Positions 8,592-18,373 of a stretch of DNA of 64,000 nt are shown piece by piece. The translations under genes and the position numbers were made by a program. Source of the DNA: JBFLXB01 sp964570625 (GTDB lineage: Bacteria > Nitrospirota > Nitrospiria > 2-01-FULL-66-17); contig CAZMYW010000002.1 of NCBI GenBank assembly GCA_964570625.1, forward strand, positions 54,354 through 118,353. Direction: 5' to 3'. The notes under the pieces were generated by a model. That model worked only from the letters and a program-made list of their open reading frames with translations. It made no database searches and had not been told where the DNA came from. The first letter of the stretch is position 1. Each line of letters opens with the position of its first letter.

Positions 8592-11066
8592 GTGCAAGCC
8601 GACAGACACCAGGCACCCGTTTCCGAAGCCCTTCTCCCGAGTCATTCGGCGGAGGAGTACCTTCGTCGGTTGATGCGTCCGGTCGAGTTTGCCATTCGAG
8701 ACAACGGCAAAGCCCTGGGTGTAGTTCGCAACCTGGGGGCGTTTCTGTCTCACGGCGCGGCTGCGGGTTTGTCCGCGCCGCGGCTGCGGTCCATTCACCC
8801 CGAACTCATGCGCCTGCGGTCGCTGGCATCCAGTTACGACGAGTTACCTCCGGAGGCGCGTAAAGAGCGTCTCGGGGCGGTGCGCGAGCTGCTGAGCCGG
8901 ATCAGCCGGCGTTTGGACGGAAGTGAAACGCGCAGTGTGTCGGAGCCTCGTCTTGCGGAACGAGACCTCGCGGTGTCGTCCGCCATTGCGGCGCTGCCTG
9001 GAGTCGGCGTCCGCCGCGCCGCGCTATTCGAAAAGCTGGGTGTCGAGCGGGTGGAGGATCTCCTGTGGCGCCTTCCGTGGCGGTACGAGGATCGCGCAGC
9101 GACCACGCCGCTTGAGACGCTTCGCGTCGGGCAAGACGCGACGGTGTGTGGGGAGGTTCGTTCGGTTGAAGAGATCGTCACTGTTCGTCGGCGCTTCCGG
9201 ATTCTTCGGGTGGTATTGAGCGATGCGCGCGGGACCGTGATCCTCAAATGGTTCAATCAACCCTATCTGCGGCGTCGGTTGGCTCCTGGTCAAACGCTGA
9301 CGTGCAGCGGGCGGGTCAAAGTCACCGATGGCTTGTTGTTCCCCGAAATAGACAACCCGCAATTTGAGATCATGGAGGGGGGGGAAGGCCCTTCACCGCA
9401 CGTCGGACGCGTCGTGCCCATCTACCACGAGACCCGAGGTCTCACGTCACGGGTTCTGCGGGTTCTGGTCGACCGGGCATTGACCATGACGAGGGGGCTA
9501 GATGAAGACTGTTTGCCGGCGTCGGTTCGCGATCGACATGGATTGATTCCGAAAGGGGACGCGCTCCGGTCGGGACATTTCCCGCCAGCGGCGGCCGATC
9601 TCGACGCATACAATTCGGGGAAAAGTCCCGCCCACCGCCGACTGGCGTTCGAAGAGTTGCTGTTGCTGGAACTGGGTCTAGTCGCTCGCCGTCGCGAGAC
9701 CGCCGGAGATGTCCAGGGGACTGCATTCACTTGCGCGACGGATCGGTTGGCGCGGTTCTGGACCGCGCTGCCGTATGAACCGACCGCGGCCCAACGGCGG
9801 GTGGTCGGTGAGGTGCTCCGAGACATGACGTCCTCACGGCCTATGAACCGACTCATCCATGGAGACGTGGGGTGCGGAAAAACGCTGGTGGCCGCTGCGG
9901 CGATCTGGATGGCGGTCGGGGACGGATATCAGGCCGCAGTGATGGCTCCAACCGAGCTTCTGGCCGAGCAGCACTTCCGGCGGCTGTCGAGCGTGTTGGG
10001 AGGCCTTGGCATGCGCGTCGCAGTGATCACCAGCGAGTTGCCTCGTCGCGAGCGGCGAGCGGCGCTGGATGGCCTAGCGAACGGACAGGTGGACTGCGTG
10101 GTCGGCACCCACGCCCTCCTGCAGCCCGGAGTTCGTTTCTCGCGGTTCGGCTTAGCCGTGGTGGATGAACAGCACAAGTTCGGCGTCTTGCAGCGATCCC
10201 ACCTGGTGCGCAAGGGGTACCATCCCGACGTGCTCATCATGACCGCAACTCCGATTCCCCGCACGCTGGCGATGACCGTGTACGGAGATTTAGACGTGTC
10301 GGTGATCGACGAGATGCCCGCGGGTCGGGTCCCGATTGAAACACGATGGTATCGCGACCGCCAGCGCACCGCGGCGGATGAGACCGTCCGGCGCGCGCTG
10401 GCCGCGGGCCGACAAGCGTATGTGGTGGCCCCGAGGATCGACGAGTCGGAGGACGGGGATGTCCGTTCGGTGGTGGCGATCGCCGAGCGGCTTCGCGAGC
10501 AGTGTCCAGGCGCCCGCATCGGGCTGCTGCACGGTCGCCTGAACCGAACGCAAAAAGAGGGCGCGATGCAGGCCTTTCTCGCCAATCAGCTCGACGTGTT
10601 AGTGGCCACCACGGTGGTCGAAGTCGGTATTGACGTGCCGAACGCCACGGTGATGGTGATCGAGCACGCCGACCGGTTCGGGCTGGCCCAACTGCATCAG
10701 CTTCGAGGGCGTATCGGCCGCGGAACGCACGCGTCGATCTGCCTGTTGTTGTCTCCTGACCGCGTGTCGGATGACGCGAGGCAGCGACTGGAGACGATGC
10801 AGAAAATCCGAGACGGATTTCTGATCGCCGAGAGAGATCTCGCGATGCGGGGCCCGGGAGAATTTCTTGGGACGCGACAGTCGGGGTTACCCGACCTGAA
10901 GGTGGCGAACCTGACTCGCGACACCAACTTGGTCGACCTCGCACGCCGTGAGGCGTTTGCGTTGTTCGAACGAGACCCGAGCCTCTCGGCGGCAGAACAC
11001 GCGCCGCTCAAAGCCGCCTTGAAACGCACGTGGGGGACCCGTTTTGCGCTGGCCACCGTCGGATAG
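8592..11066 (+). CDS. recG: ATP-dependent DNA helicase RecG
   Basis: An 824-residue branch-migration helicase that reverses stalled forks. It has an N-terminal extension, a HhH-like segment (ALPGVGVRRAALFEKLGV), the OB wedge domain (about 190-290), Walker A GDVGCGKT (about 423), a DEQH box (about 525), the TATPIPRTLAMT motif, and the C-terminal helicase and TRG segments. It is longer than E. coli RecG (693 aa) because of about 110 extra N-terminal residues. The GTG start at 8592 lacks a clear ribosome site and is uncertain. Confidence 0.95.
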   Translation: MQADRHQAPVSEALLPSHSAEEYLRRLMRPVEFAIRDNGKALGVVRNLGAFLSHGAAAGLSAPRLRSIHPELMRLRSLASSYDELPPEARKERLGAVRELLSRISRRLDGSETRSVSEPRLAERDLAVSSAIAALPGVGVRRAALFEKLGVERVEDLLWRLPWRYEDRAATTPLETLRVGQDATVCGEVRSVEEIVTVRRRFRILRVVLSDARGTVILKWFNQPYLRRRLAPGQTLTCSGRVKVTDGLLFPEIDNPQFEIMEGGEGPSPHVGRVVPIYHETRGLTSRVLRVLVDRALTMTRGLDEDCLPASVRDRHGLIPKGDALRSGHFPPAAADLDAYNSGKSPAHRRLAFEELLLLELGLVARRRETAGDVQGTAFTCATDRLARFWTALPYEPTAAQRRVVGEVLRDMTSSRPMNRLIHGDVGCGKTLVAAAAIWMAVGDGYQAAVMAPTELLAEQHFRRLSSVLGGLGMRVAVITSELPRRERRAALDGLANGQVDCVVGTHALLQPGVRFSRFGLAVVDEQHKFGVLQRSHLVRKGYHPDVLIMTATPIPRTLAMTVYGDLDVSVIDEMPAGRVPIETRWYRDRQRTAADETVRRALAAGRQAYVVAPRIDESEDGDVRSVVAIAERLREQCPGARIGLLHGRLNRTQKEGAMQAFLANQLDVLVATTVVEVGIDVPNATVMVIEHADRFGLAQLHQLRGRIGRGTHASICLLLSPDRVSDDARQRLETMQKIRDGFLIAERDLAMRGPGEFLGTRQSGLPDLKVANLTRDTNLVDLARREAFALFERDPSLSAAEHAPLKAALKRTWGTRFALATVG

Positions 11067-11097
11067 CGGGATGCACCCCGATACGGACACGTCCTAG

Positions 11098-11412
11098 ATG
11101 GATGTCTGGCGAAGAATTCGAGAGGACGGATCGACCGGCCTCCTGGCAGTGCTTGCGGGCGTCGTTGCGGTGGTTCGAGGCGGGCGCGCCGTTCCGGACC
11201 TCGTCCGCCTCCGGTGGCGCCTCCGTGACACACGCGCAGAGCTTGCCGCCGCCTACGCCGATTTGGGGGTCTATCTCGCATCCCGTCTGACATCAGAGCA
11301 GTCGGTTGAACCCACCGATGAACAGGCGATCCGTGGATGCCAACGGATCGATGCGTTGTTGGCTGAGGAGCGCCGATTGCTGGACGATCTCGCGCGGGTT
11401 CCGGAGCCGTAG
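11098..11412 (+). CDS. Hypothetical protein between recG and ppx
   Basis: A 104-residue protein I do not recognise. It has a short hydrophobic segment (about 14-26, LLAVLAGVVAVV) followed by a charged helical region rich in Arg, Leu and Glu, possibly coiled coil. It is co-directional with its neighbours and ends 17 bp before the ppx start, so co-transcription is likely. Codon use matches the surroundings. Confidence 0.6.
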   Translation: MDVWRRIREDGSTGLLAVLAGVVAVVRGGRAVPDLVRLRWRLRDTRAELAAAYADLGVYLASRLTSEQSVEPTDEQAIRGCQRIDALLAEERRLLDDLARVPEP

Positions 11413-11429
11413 GAAGACAGACACGCCAC

Positions 11430-12380
11430 GTGGGACCACGCGCCGACGCACTGGTGGCAGCCATCGACCTCGGGACCAACGCCTTTCGGCTCCTGATCGG
11501 CGGAGTGACATCCGACGGTCGAGTGACCACGCACTCGGTGCATCGGGTGATCCCTCGCCTGGGTGAGGGCATCGGGCGAACCGGACGGCTCAGTTCCGGC
11601 GCCATCACCCGTGCGATCGACGCCCTGCGGGAGATTCTCACGGTCGTCGCTCGCTACCCGGTGACTGCCGTGGTTGCCGTGGCGACCAGCGCGGTTCGCG
11701 AGGCGGCCAATGCGGAAGAGTTCCTCTCCCGCGCCAGAACCGAAGTCGGGCTCGAGATCGAAGTCATCTCGGGCGCCGAGGAGGCGCGTCGCACCTGGCT
11801 GGGGGTTCGCGCCGGGTGTGCGGCCGTCGATCGGCAGGTCACCGACGCCGTCGTTGTCGATATCGGCGGAGGCAGCACCGAACTGATCATCGTGCGTGAC
11901 GGACGGTTCGAGCGGGCGGTCAGTCTGGATCTCGGAGTGGTCAAGTTGACCGAACAATTCGTCCATCATGATCCGCCGCTGGCGGCGGAGCTGCGCGACC
12001 TCGATGCCGCCGCTCGAAACGCGTTAGGGGTTGCCGCCCCGCTGCGCACTGAGCATGGCCCGCGGGCGGTCATCGGTACGGCGGGCACGGTGACCGCCGC
12101 GGCGGTGTTACACCTCGGCTTGACCCGGTATGAGCCGGCGCTGATTCACGACTGCGTCGTTCCCCGCGCAGCACTCGGCGGCATCGCAGGTCGACTGGCC
12201 CGGATGACGGGTGACGAACGCTGTCGCCTTCCGTCGCTGGAACGAGGGCGGGAGGATCTCATTCTGGCGGGCCTCGCCATTTTGAGCGGAGTGCTGGATC
12301 TGTTCCAGGCCGACGACGTGCGGGTCAGTGAATACGGTCTGCGAGAAGGGGTGCTCGTGGATTGGGCCGAACGGAGGTAG
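11430..12380 (+). CDS. ppx: Ppx/GppA-family phosphatase (actin-like fold)
   Basis: A 316-residue exopolyphosphatase/pppGpp phosphatase family protein. It shows the N-terminal phosphate loop AIDLGTNAFRLLIG, the second loop VVDIGGGSTELI and GTAGTVTAAAVL. It is a short form with only the catalytic ASKHA domains and no HD extension, unlike the 500-residue paralogue at 48096. The substrate could be polyphosphate or (p)ppGpp. The start is a GTG, 17 bp after the preceding gene. Confidence 0.88.
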   Translation: MGPRADALVAAIDLGTNAFRLLIGGVTSDGRVTTHSVHRVIPRLGEGIGRTGRLSSGAITRAIDALREILTVVARYPVTAVVAVATSAVREAANAEEFLSRARTEVGLEIEVISGAEEARRTWLGVRAGCAAVDRQVTDAVVVDIGGGSTELIIVRDGRFERAVSLDLGVVKLTEQFVHHDPPLAAELRDLDAAARNALGVAAPLRTEHGPRAVIGTAGTVTAAAVLHLGLTRYEPALIHDCVVPRAALGGIAGRLARMTGDERCRLPSLERGREDLILAGLAILSGVLDLFQADDVRVSEYGLREGVLVDWAERR

Positions 12381-12404
12381 GGGTGAACCCGACCGCGAAA
12401 CGGC

Positions 12405-12433
12405 TTGAGTCGTCGGTCCGGCTGTGGCATAAT
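12405..12433 (+). promoter_or_regulatory. Sigma-70-type promoter of the TPR protein gene
   Basis: TTGAGT at 12405-12410 and CATAAT at 12428-12433 with a 17-bp spacer, 63 bp before the start codon. Confidence 0.65.
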
Positions 12434-12496
12434 CCGCCGACTCGGCCGACGGGGTGATCGCACGGCCGGAAGAATAATAGACGAGAGGATTGCCGC

Positions 12497-13327
12497 GTGC
12501 CTCAACCGATCAAGACGCCAGCCAAACGCTCGATGTTGGAACCTGAAAACCTCCTTCGGTCGGAGGGTCTCCACCTGTGGTTCATGGAAAACCTCAAGAC
12601 CGTGGTGGCGGCTGTCGGTGTGTTGGTGCTCGCGGGCGCTGCCTGGGGCGTGGTGGAAATCCTCCAGCACCGTGCGGAAGAACAGGCTGCCGGACTGTAC
12701 GCAGAGGCGATGAAGACCTACCAACAAACGCTGGCTCCGGACCGCCAACTTCGCGTCCTCTCGCCCGAAACACAAGAGGCGCTCGATCAAGCGGCGACCG
12801 CATTTCTGAAGGTCCGCGAAGACCACCCGCGCACTCGGTACGCAGCGCTCGCCCTGTTTCACCAAGCGAACGCGTACGCGGCACTCGATCGGTTCGATGA
12901 CGCGATCACCGGGTACGAAACCTGGCGTGCGGCGTATCCGCACCACGCGCTCGCTCCGCTGGTCATCCAGCGCCTGGCCTACGCGTTCTGGGCCAACGGC
13001 AAGCTGGAAGAAGCCCTCGCACGATTCAACGACGTGAGTGCAATCCCGGACGCGCCGAACCGCGACCTTGCCTTCTTTGAGAAGGGTCGCCTGCTCGAAC
13101 AGATGGGGCGAAAGGAGCAGGCGCTGGACGCATATTCCTCGTTGGCCAAGGAATTCCGCTCGTCGCCTTGGAGCAGCGAGGGGAACGCCCGCATCATCGC
13201 CTTGGGCGGTACGCCGCCCGGCCAGGAGGCCGATGAGAAGGCGATGGGTTCGAGCGCGCAACCGCAGGCTCCGGTTTCGCAGGGAGAAACACCACCACCT
13301 GCGTCTCCAGTTCCACCGCCTCAATAA
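12497..13327 (+). CDS. Membrane-anchored TPR protein (YfgM/Tol-Pal-type)
   Basis: A 276-residue protein with a cytoplasmic N terminus, one transmembrane helix (about 34-56), tetratricopeptide repeats (about 85-235) and a disordered Pro/Gln-rich tail. The layout matches YfgM/BamD-like envelope scaffolds that bring periplasmic partners together. The start is a GTG preceded by AGAGGA. It is transcribed towards mltD, with 91 bp between the convergent ends. Confidence 0.75.
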   Translation: MPQPIKTPAKRSMLEPENLLRSEGLHLWFMENLKTVVAAVGVLVLAGAAWGVVEILQHRAEEQAAGLYAEAMKTYQQTLAPDRQLRVLSPETQEALDQAATAFLKVREDHPRTRYAALALFHQANAYAALDRFDDAITGYETWRAAYPHHALAPLVIQRLAYAFWANGKLEEALARFNDVSAIPDAPNRDLAFFEKGRLLEQMGRKEQALDAYSSLAKEFRSSPWSSEGNARIIALGGTPPGQEADEKAMGSSAQPQAPVSQGETPPPASPVPPPQ

Positions 13328-13418
13328 TCACCAAATCGCTCTCGATTCACTCCGATTGCTGGAGCGCGTGGCGTGGTGCGTTTTCGGAATGACGAACGGC
13401 GGAGGGGTTCTGCCGACC

Positions 13419-14960
13419 TTACGACTGTTCTGCGTTGACGTAGAGCGTGAGTCGTTGGCCTGCGCGGATGTCACTCTTCGAACCGAGACCGTTCCACTTT
13501 CGAATGTGGTCGATCGAGGTGTTGAACCGTTTGGCAATGCTCCACAAGGTGTCGCCTCGCTTGACGCGGTAGCGCAACGGTTTCGGCGATCCCAGCGGCT
13601 CCTCGAGGACGAGCGCGGCGCTCGACACGGATGCCCGGGAATCCTCGTCCACGATCTCGGTGCGGTTGCCGGTCGGAACCAGCAGCGTAGCCCCGATCCG
13701 GATCGTCGATTTTTTCAAGTGGTTGATGTCGCGAATCGTGGCCGGGGTCGTCCCGAATTTTTGCGCGATCGATGCCAGGGTCTCACCGCGTCGAACGGTG
13801 TGTTTGACCCAGACCGACTGTTCCCATTCCGGCAGCGTGGCAAAGTTTTCTTCAAACACCGCCTTGGTTCCGAAGGGAAGTTTCAACCGGTAATTCTCAT
13901 AGTTGATCGGGGTGACACTCTGTCGAAGTTCCGGGTTGAGCTCCTTGACCGCTTCGTACGACACGCCCGCGGTTTTGGCGATCAATCGCAGATCGGTCGG
14001 ACGATCGATAGTGACTTCGTCGAACGTCAGGGGGTCGTGGTAATTGAGGGTGAATCCGTATTTTTCGGGGTTCTTCGCGATAATCGTCGCGGCCATGAAT
14101 TTGGGGACGTAATTGCGGGTCTCCGGTCGAAGGTAGTGGGTCGTGCGCAGGTCCCAGAAGTCGTCCGCCTTGGAGCGTTTCATGGCTCGGCCCACGCGCC
14201 CCTCCCCCGCATTGTACGAAGCGAGCGCGAGCGGCCATGAATGAAACATCGCGTAGAGGTCTTTCAGGTATGCGGCGGCCGCGTGTGTGGATTTCACGGG
14301 GTCACGCCGCTCGTCGATCCACTCGTTGATCCTCAGTCCGTATTTCAGTCCCGTCCCTCTCATGAACTGCCAGGGGCCGACCGCGCGCGCTCGAGAGTAC
14401 GCGTACGGATTGAACCCGCTTTCAATCAAGGCGACAAACACCAGATCTTCCGGAAGGTCGTTCTCCCGGAAGATCTCCCGCATCAGCGGCAGGTATCGGC
14501 CGGATCGACTGAGCCACAACTCGAATTTGTCCCGGATGCGTGTATTAAAAAAGTCGATGTGGGCTTCGACGCTGGCGTTGAGGATAATCGGCACGTCGTA
14601 CGTCGGAAACTCGTCGTCTTCTTCGCTCTCCGGCACCGGTTCGTCGATGATCGCCACTTGAGGCGGGACGGATTCGGGGTCGAACACCGGCGCGGTGGCC
14701 ATCGCTGCCGGGTCGGTTATGGGTCGGATATCCTGCGAGGCGGACGGCGTCGCAGTGTGTGGGGGGGCGGTCTGGGAGGAGATGGCGGGTGGAGTACCCG
14801 TGGCCGAGCGCGTGAGCGTGGCGGTATGCGGCGGCGGACCCGAGGCGCAGGCAGTGACGCTCAGCAGCGCCACCGCACCCGCCAGGGCAGCCGCCCGTCT
14901 CACCGAAAAACTCCAAACACCGCGCGATGCTACCCAGGTAGCTGTTCGACTGTCAACCAT
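13419..14960 (-). CDS. mltD: Membrane-bound lytic murein transglycosylase D with two LysM domains
   Basis: A 513-residue lipoprotein with lipobox V-T-A-C. The SLT domain contains the catalytic-Glu motif ALIESGFNPYAYS followed by AVGPWQFM and YNAGEGRV. Two C-terminal LysM repeats (VRRGETLASIAQKFG and VKRGDTLWSIAKRFN) bind peptidoglycan. It cleaves glycan strands with 1,6-anhydro formation. The ATG at 14960 is preferred to a TTG one codon upstream; a GGAGCAGGAA site precedes it. Confidence 0.95.
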   Translation of the reverse strand: MVDSRTATWVASRGVWSFSVRRAAALAGAVALLSVTACASGPPPHTATLTRSATGTPPAISSQTAPPHTATPSASQDIRPITDPAAMATAPVFDPESVPPQVAIIDEPVPESEEDDEFPTYDVPIILNASVEAHIDFFNTRIRDKFELWLSRSGRYLPLMREIFRENDLPEDLVFVALIESGFNPYAYSRARAVGPWQFMRGTGLKYGLRINEWIDERRDPVKSTHAAAAYLKDLYAMFHSWPLALASYNAGEGRVGRAMKRSKADDFWDLRTTHYLRPETRNYVPKFMAATIIAKNPEKYGFTLNYHDPLTFDEVTIDRPTDLRLIAKTAGVSYEAVKELNPELRQSVTPINYENYRLKLPFGTKAVFEENFATLPEWEQSVWVKHTVRRGETLASIAQKFGTTPATIRDINHLKKSTIRIGATLLVPTGNRTEIVDEDSRASVSSAALVLEEPLGSPKPLRYRVKRGDTLWSIAKRFNTSIDHIRKWNGLGSKSDIRAGQRLTLYVNAEQS

Positions 14961-15043
14961 CAAAGGGTTCCTGCTCCATTGTCGTGGGTGCTCAAAAGTA
15001 TAGAGACCAACAGGTGGCTGTCAATCCATGGCGGGGGGACTGC

Positions 15044-15073
15044 TTGACACTTTGTGTGGGGCCGTGCTACACG
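15044..15073 (+). promoter_or_regulatory. Possible promoter of the DUF1207 gene
   Basis: A consensus TTGACA at 15044-15049 is followed after 18 bp by a weak TACACG. Nothing else is seen in the 14961-15215 gap, which includes the divergent upstream region of mltD. Confidence 0.35.
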
Positions 15074-15215
15074 AAACCCGCGCCAAACCGTGGTCGAACA
15101 CTGCCTTCATCCCTTCGTTCGTGACGCCAGTCGTACGAGGTCGAGCAACCGGTTGGACACACCGGGAACGTGCGGAACCGCTGGGTGGCATCGCGCTCCC
15201 GGTCCGGTTTGCCGC

Positions 15216-16091
15216 GTGAACCGAGGCCTGGGATCCGCTGTTCGCGCGCCCGCGATGGTGGCGGCGGTTGTTGCGGTGGTCATCGGGGGATTGGGGAACG
15301 CGGCGTGGAGCGCCCCCGTCGAGATCTTCCCGAGTGGTGCCCTTTTCCGTCCGCTCCTGGCTGATCCCCGCGAAGCCCATCATAGTGTGCGGTATCTGGT
15401 GGGTCCCTCGGACGCTCGAGGTGAAGCGTCGTTCGGCGATACCTTTGGATTGGCCCGGATCGACGGTCCGCTGCGCGTGCAGTTCGGCGTTCAGGGGTCG
15501 GTGTTCACCCGCTTCAATCCGGATGTTGATTCGGTCGGCTTTCTCGATGTCAACAGCGCCGACTATACGCTCTTCCTGCCCATCGACGTGCAGTTTGACG
15601 GGTGGGCCCTGCGCATGGGGCTGGGGCACCTCAGCTCCCACCTGGGTGAAAGCGAAGTGCAACGCCGGATTCGGTACGACGGCGCGCCGTTCTTCGACCG
15701 GTCGTTTTTGTATCGCCGCGACTATGTGCGCCTGATTGCGGCGTGGGACGTCTCCGACCAGTTCAGAGTGTACGGCGGGGCGAGTATCGGGGTGCACGTC
15801 ACGCCGGAGCAACCCCGTACCGCCACCCAGGCCGGTGTGGAGTGGCGCGGGGCGTTGCATCCGCTGGGGTCCATCGTCAGGCAATGGTTCGTCGCCACCG
15901 ACCTGCAAGCGTGGGCCGAGTCGGATTGGGCCGCCAACGCGAATATGGAGAGCGGCCTGCGTCTGGCCCGAACCGACGGGGCGCGAGGCGTGCGGATCGC
16001 CCTGTCGGGGTACGCCGGCCGCTCGCTGCAACGGGTGCTGGCGGACGAACGGGAGCGGTACCTCGGTTTTGGGTTCGTCTTTGAATTTTGA
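15216..16091 (+). CDS. DUF1207 family outer-membrane protein
   Basis: A 291-residue exported protein. It has a signal peptide ending near NAAWSA, then the DUF1207 hallmark EIFPSGALFRPLLADPREA. The remainder reads as alternating beta strands with aromatic girdle residues and a terminal FVFEF, so it is probably a porin-like barrel. Its function is unknown. The GTG at 15216 gives a normal signal peptide; a reading from 15054 adds 54 residues without export character. An ATG at 15255 is an alternative. Confidence 0.75.
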   Translation: MNRGLGSAVRAPAMVAAVVAVVIGGLGNAAWSAPVEIFPSGALFRPLLADPREAHHSVRYLVGPSDARGEASFGDTFGLARIDGPLRVQFGVQGSVFTRFNPDVDSVGFLDVNSADYTLFLPIDVQFDGWALRMGLGHLSSHLGESEVQRRIRYDGAPFFDRSFLYRRDYVRLIAAWDVSDQFRVYGGASIGVHVTPEQPRTATQAGVEWRGALHPLGSIVRQWFVATDLQAWAESDWAANANMESGLRLARTDGARGVRIALSGYAGRSLQRVLADERERYLGFGFVFEF

Positions 16092-16097
16092 GATCGG

Positions 16098-16490
16098 TTA
16101 TTCAGTGTCCTGTTGGAGCAGCTTGGTCAGGTCTTCGGGAAGGCGTCGAGGTTTGCCCCGCTCATCTACGCACACCAAGCGGGCGGCGCCTTCGACGATC
16201 ACGCGTTCGTCGTCCGATCGCCGAACGATGTGGGCAAAGGTGAGGCTGGTACGTGTGATGTCCGCCACCTCGGTTTCGATGTCGAGCAGATCGTTGTACC
16301 GAGCCGGAGCCTGGTACGAAATCTCCGCGTGTGAGACCACAAACACCAAGCCGGCGGCCGCATACGCCGCAACCTCGAATCCGCGGTCTCGGAGAAATTC
16401 CGTGCGCGCCCGCTCGAAGTAGCGCAAGAAGTTGGCGTAATAGACCACGTCCCCGCAGTCGGTGTCTTCGTAGTAGACCCGAATCTGCAT
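16098..16490 (-). CDS. ybgC: YbgC-type acyl-CoA thioesterase
   Basis: A 130-residue hot-dog-fold thioesterase. The YbgC/4-hydroxybenzoyl-CoA thioesterase signature YYEDTDCGDVVYYANFLRYFERAR includes the catalytic Asp. It hydrolyses short- to medium-chain acyl-CoA and in many bacteria is linked to Tol-Pal and envelope lipids. It is the last gene of the minus-strand operon, 26 bp after the peptidase stop, and converges with the DUF1207 gene. Confidence 0.9.
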   Translation of the reverse strand: MQIRVYYEDTDCGDVVYYANFLRYFERARTEFLRDRGFEVAAYAAAGLVFVVSHAEISYQAPARYNDLLDIETEVADITRTSLTFAHIVRRSDDERVIVEGAARLVCVDERGKPRRLPEDLTKLLQQDTE

Positions 16491-16516
16491 CAGCGGTCAC
16501 CCACGGTCGGCGCTGG

Positions 16517-18373
16517 TCACGACGCGGACTCGGGCTCCACGCGGCCACCCAGGTGCGCGGCGAGGAACCGCTCGGCCACGGCGTAGAACGTGAGGCGGTT
16601 CTCGGGTTTGGCGAAGCCGTGACCTTCGTCCGGGAACAGCAGGTATTCGTAGGGAATGCCCTTGCGTTTCATCGCGTCGACGATTTGTTCGGACTCCGAC
16701 TGTTTGACGCGCGGGTCGTTCGCGCCGTGTGCGATCAGAATCGGAGCCTTGATACGATCCACGAAAAACAGCGGCGAACGGCTTTTGAGGAACTCCGCCT
16801 CGGTCTTGGGGTTGCCGACCCGGCGGTGCTCGATGGCCACAAACGTCTCCCAATACGGCGGAATCGTTTCCATCATGGTGATCAGGTTGCTCGGACCCAC
16901 CACGTCCACGGCGCAACGAAACAACTCGGGCGTAAACGTGGCCCCCGCCAGCGCGGCGTAGCCGCCGTAGGACGCGCCGTAAATCGCCACGCGCGTCGGG
17001 TCCGCGATCCCCGCGTCGATCGCCCAACGCACGGTGTCCACGAGGTCCTCGTGCATCTTGCCGCCCCACTCCTTGTCGCCCGCGTTGAGAAAGCGCTTCC
17101 CGTAGCCGGTGGATCCCCGGAAGTTGATCTGCAGGCATGCGTAGCCCCGGTTCGCGAGCCACTGGGCCTCGGGGTCGTATCCCCAGGTGTCGCGCGCGTG
17201 CGGGCCGCCGTGGACGTTGAGCACGACCGGCAGGTGGCGTCGCTCCAGACCGGGCGGGTACGTGAGGTAGCCGTGCAACGTCAATCCGTCGCGCGCAATG
17301 ACCCGGATCGGTTCCATCGGGGCCAACCCGTAGTTGGCCAGGTCCGGCTTGCTGTAAAAAAGGAACTGCCCCCGCTTGGTGGCGCGGTGGTAGGCAAAAA
17401 ACGCAGCGGGGCCGTTGTCAGCCGTAAATGCCACGATCCACATCCGGTCTTCGTTGTCGCGGCTCGTGACGGAGAAATCGCCGTGATGGAGGCGATGGAT
17501 GGCCTCGAAGTCAGCGCGGATCGCATCGTCCAACACGGTCCACTCGGTCCGCGCCCGGTCGAATGCCACGGCTTGGATCTCGTCGGTATCGGGGTGCACG
17601 AACACGCTGCCGATGTCGTAGTGCGGATCGTGGGCGATCAGGCGGGTGGCGCCCGTGTCCAGGCGCAGCTCGATTAACCGATTGGTGTCGCTGTCACGGG
17701 AATCTTCCAGGTAGATAGCCCGGCCGTCATTCGAGAAGCTCACCGGCTGGCTGGTCAAGCTGTCGTCTGTGCTCCAGGTCAGTAGTGTTTTCCACGGCGA
17801 GTCGTGGCTGGTGCGGACTAACAGGTCGAACCCGCCGTCCGGCGTGGCCTTGAGCGCGCCGCGTACCTGAAAACGCGCATCCGTCACCCAGGACGCCACG
17901 TCGCCAGGATTCTTGGCAATCAGGCGCAACTCGCTGGAGCGCAGATCAAGATGATAGACGTCGTGGTACCGCGGGTCGTCTTTGTTCAGGCCAATCAGCA
18001 GCTCGTGCGGAAAGCGCTTGTCGCGATCCACGATCTGAACCTGGACCTCCGGAAACGGGGTGAGGTCACGCACCGTTTTGGTGGCGGCATCCACCGCATA
18101 GAGCCGCCAGTTCTCGTCGCCCCCGATATCTTGCAAGTAGAGAATATGGCGTCCATCCGCGGCCCAGAAGTAGAATCGGATGCCGCGGTCGCGGTCATCG
18201 GTCACGGGCCCGGCATCGTCGCCGTCGAGCGTCCCCACCCATACGTTCAAGACGTTGTTCACCGGCGCGAGATAGGCGAGGCGCGCGCCGTCCGGGGAGA
18301 TCTGCGGGCTGGTCTTGACCGGGTTGCCGAAGAGGATGGTTCGTGGGATGAGCGGCGGTCGGGAGTCGGTCAT
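16517..18373 (-). CDS. S9 family peptidase (prolyl oligopeptidase/acylaminoacyl type)
   Basis: A 618-residue serine peptidase. A seven-bladed beta-propeller fills about residues 20-360, and an alpha/beta hydrolase fold follows. The nucleophile motif is GASYGG (Ser near 466), the Asp lies in HGANDPRVK and the His in DEGHGF. No signal peptide is seen, so cytoplasmic peptide turnover is likely. The ATG at 18373 overlaps the yjjX stop as ATGA. The open frame continues upstream but is a shadow of yjjX. Confidence 0.92.
   Translation of the reverse strand: MTDSRPPLIPRTILFGNPVKTSPQISPDGARLAYLAPVNNVLNVWVGTLDGDDAGPVTDDRDRGIRFYFWAADGRHILYLQDIGGDENWRLYAVDAATKTVRDLTPFPEVQVQIVDRDKRFPHELLIGLNKDDPRYHDVYHLDLRSSELRLIAKNPGDVASWVTDARFQVRGALKATPDGGFDLLVRTSHDSPWKTLLTWSTDDSLTSQPVSFSNDGRAIYLEDSRDSDTNRLIELRLDTGATRLIAHDPHYDIGSVFVHPDTDEIQAVAFDRARTEWTVLDDAIRADFEAIHRLHHGDFSVTSRDNEDRMWIVAFTADNGPAAFFAYHRATKRGQFLFYSKPDLANYGLAPMEPIRVIARDGLTLHGYLTYPPGLERRHLPVVLNVHGGPHARDTWGYDPEAQWLANRGYACLQINFRGSTGYGKRFLNAGDKEWGGKMHEDLVDTVRWAIDAGIADPTRVAIYGASYGGYAALAGATFTPELFRCAVDVVGPSNLITMMETIPPYWETFVAIEHRRVGNPKTEAEFLKSRSPLFFVDRIKAPILIAHGANDPRVKQSESEQIVDAMKRKGIPYEYLLFPDEGHGFAKPENRLTFYAVAERFLAAHLGGRVEPESAS

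Noticed and set aside
13038..14240. 400-codon plus-strand frame opposite mltD
   Set aside because: Begins inside the TPR gene and runs antisense through LysM and SLT motifs; a shadow.
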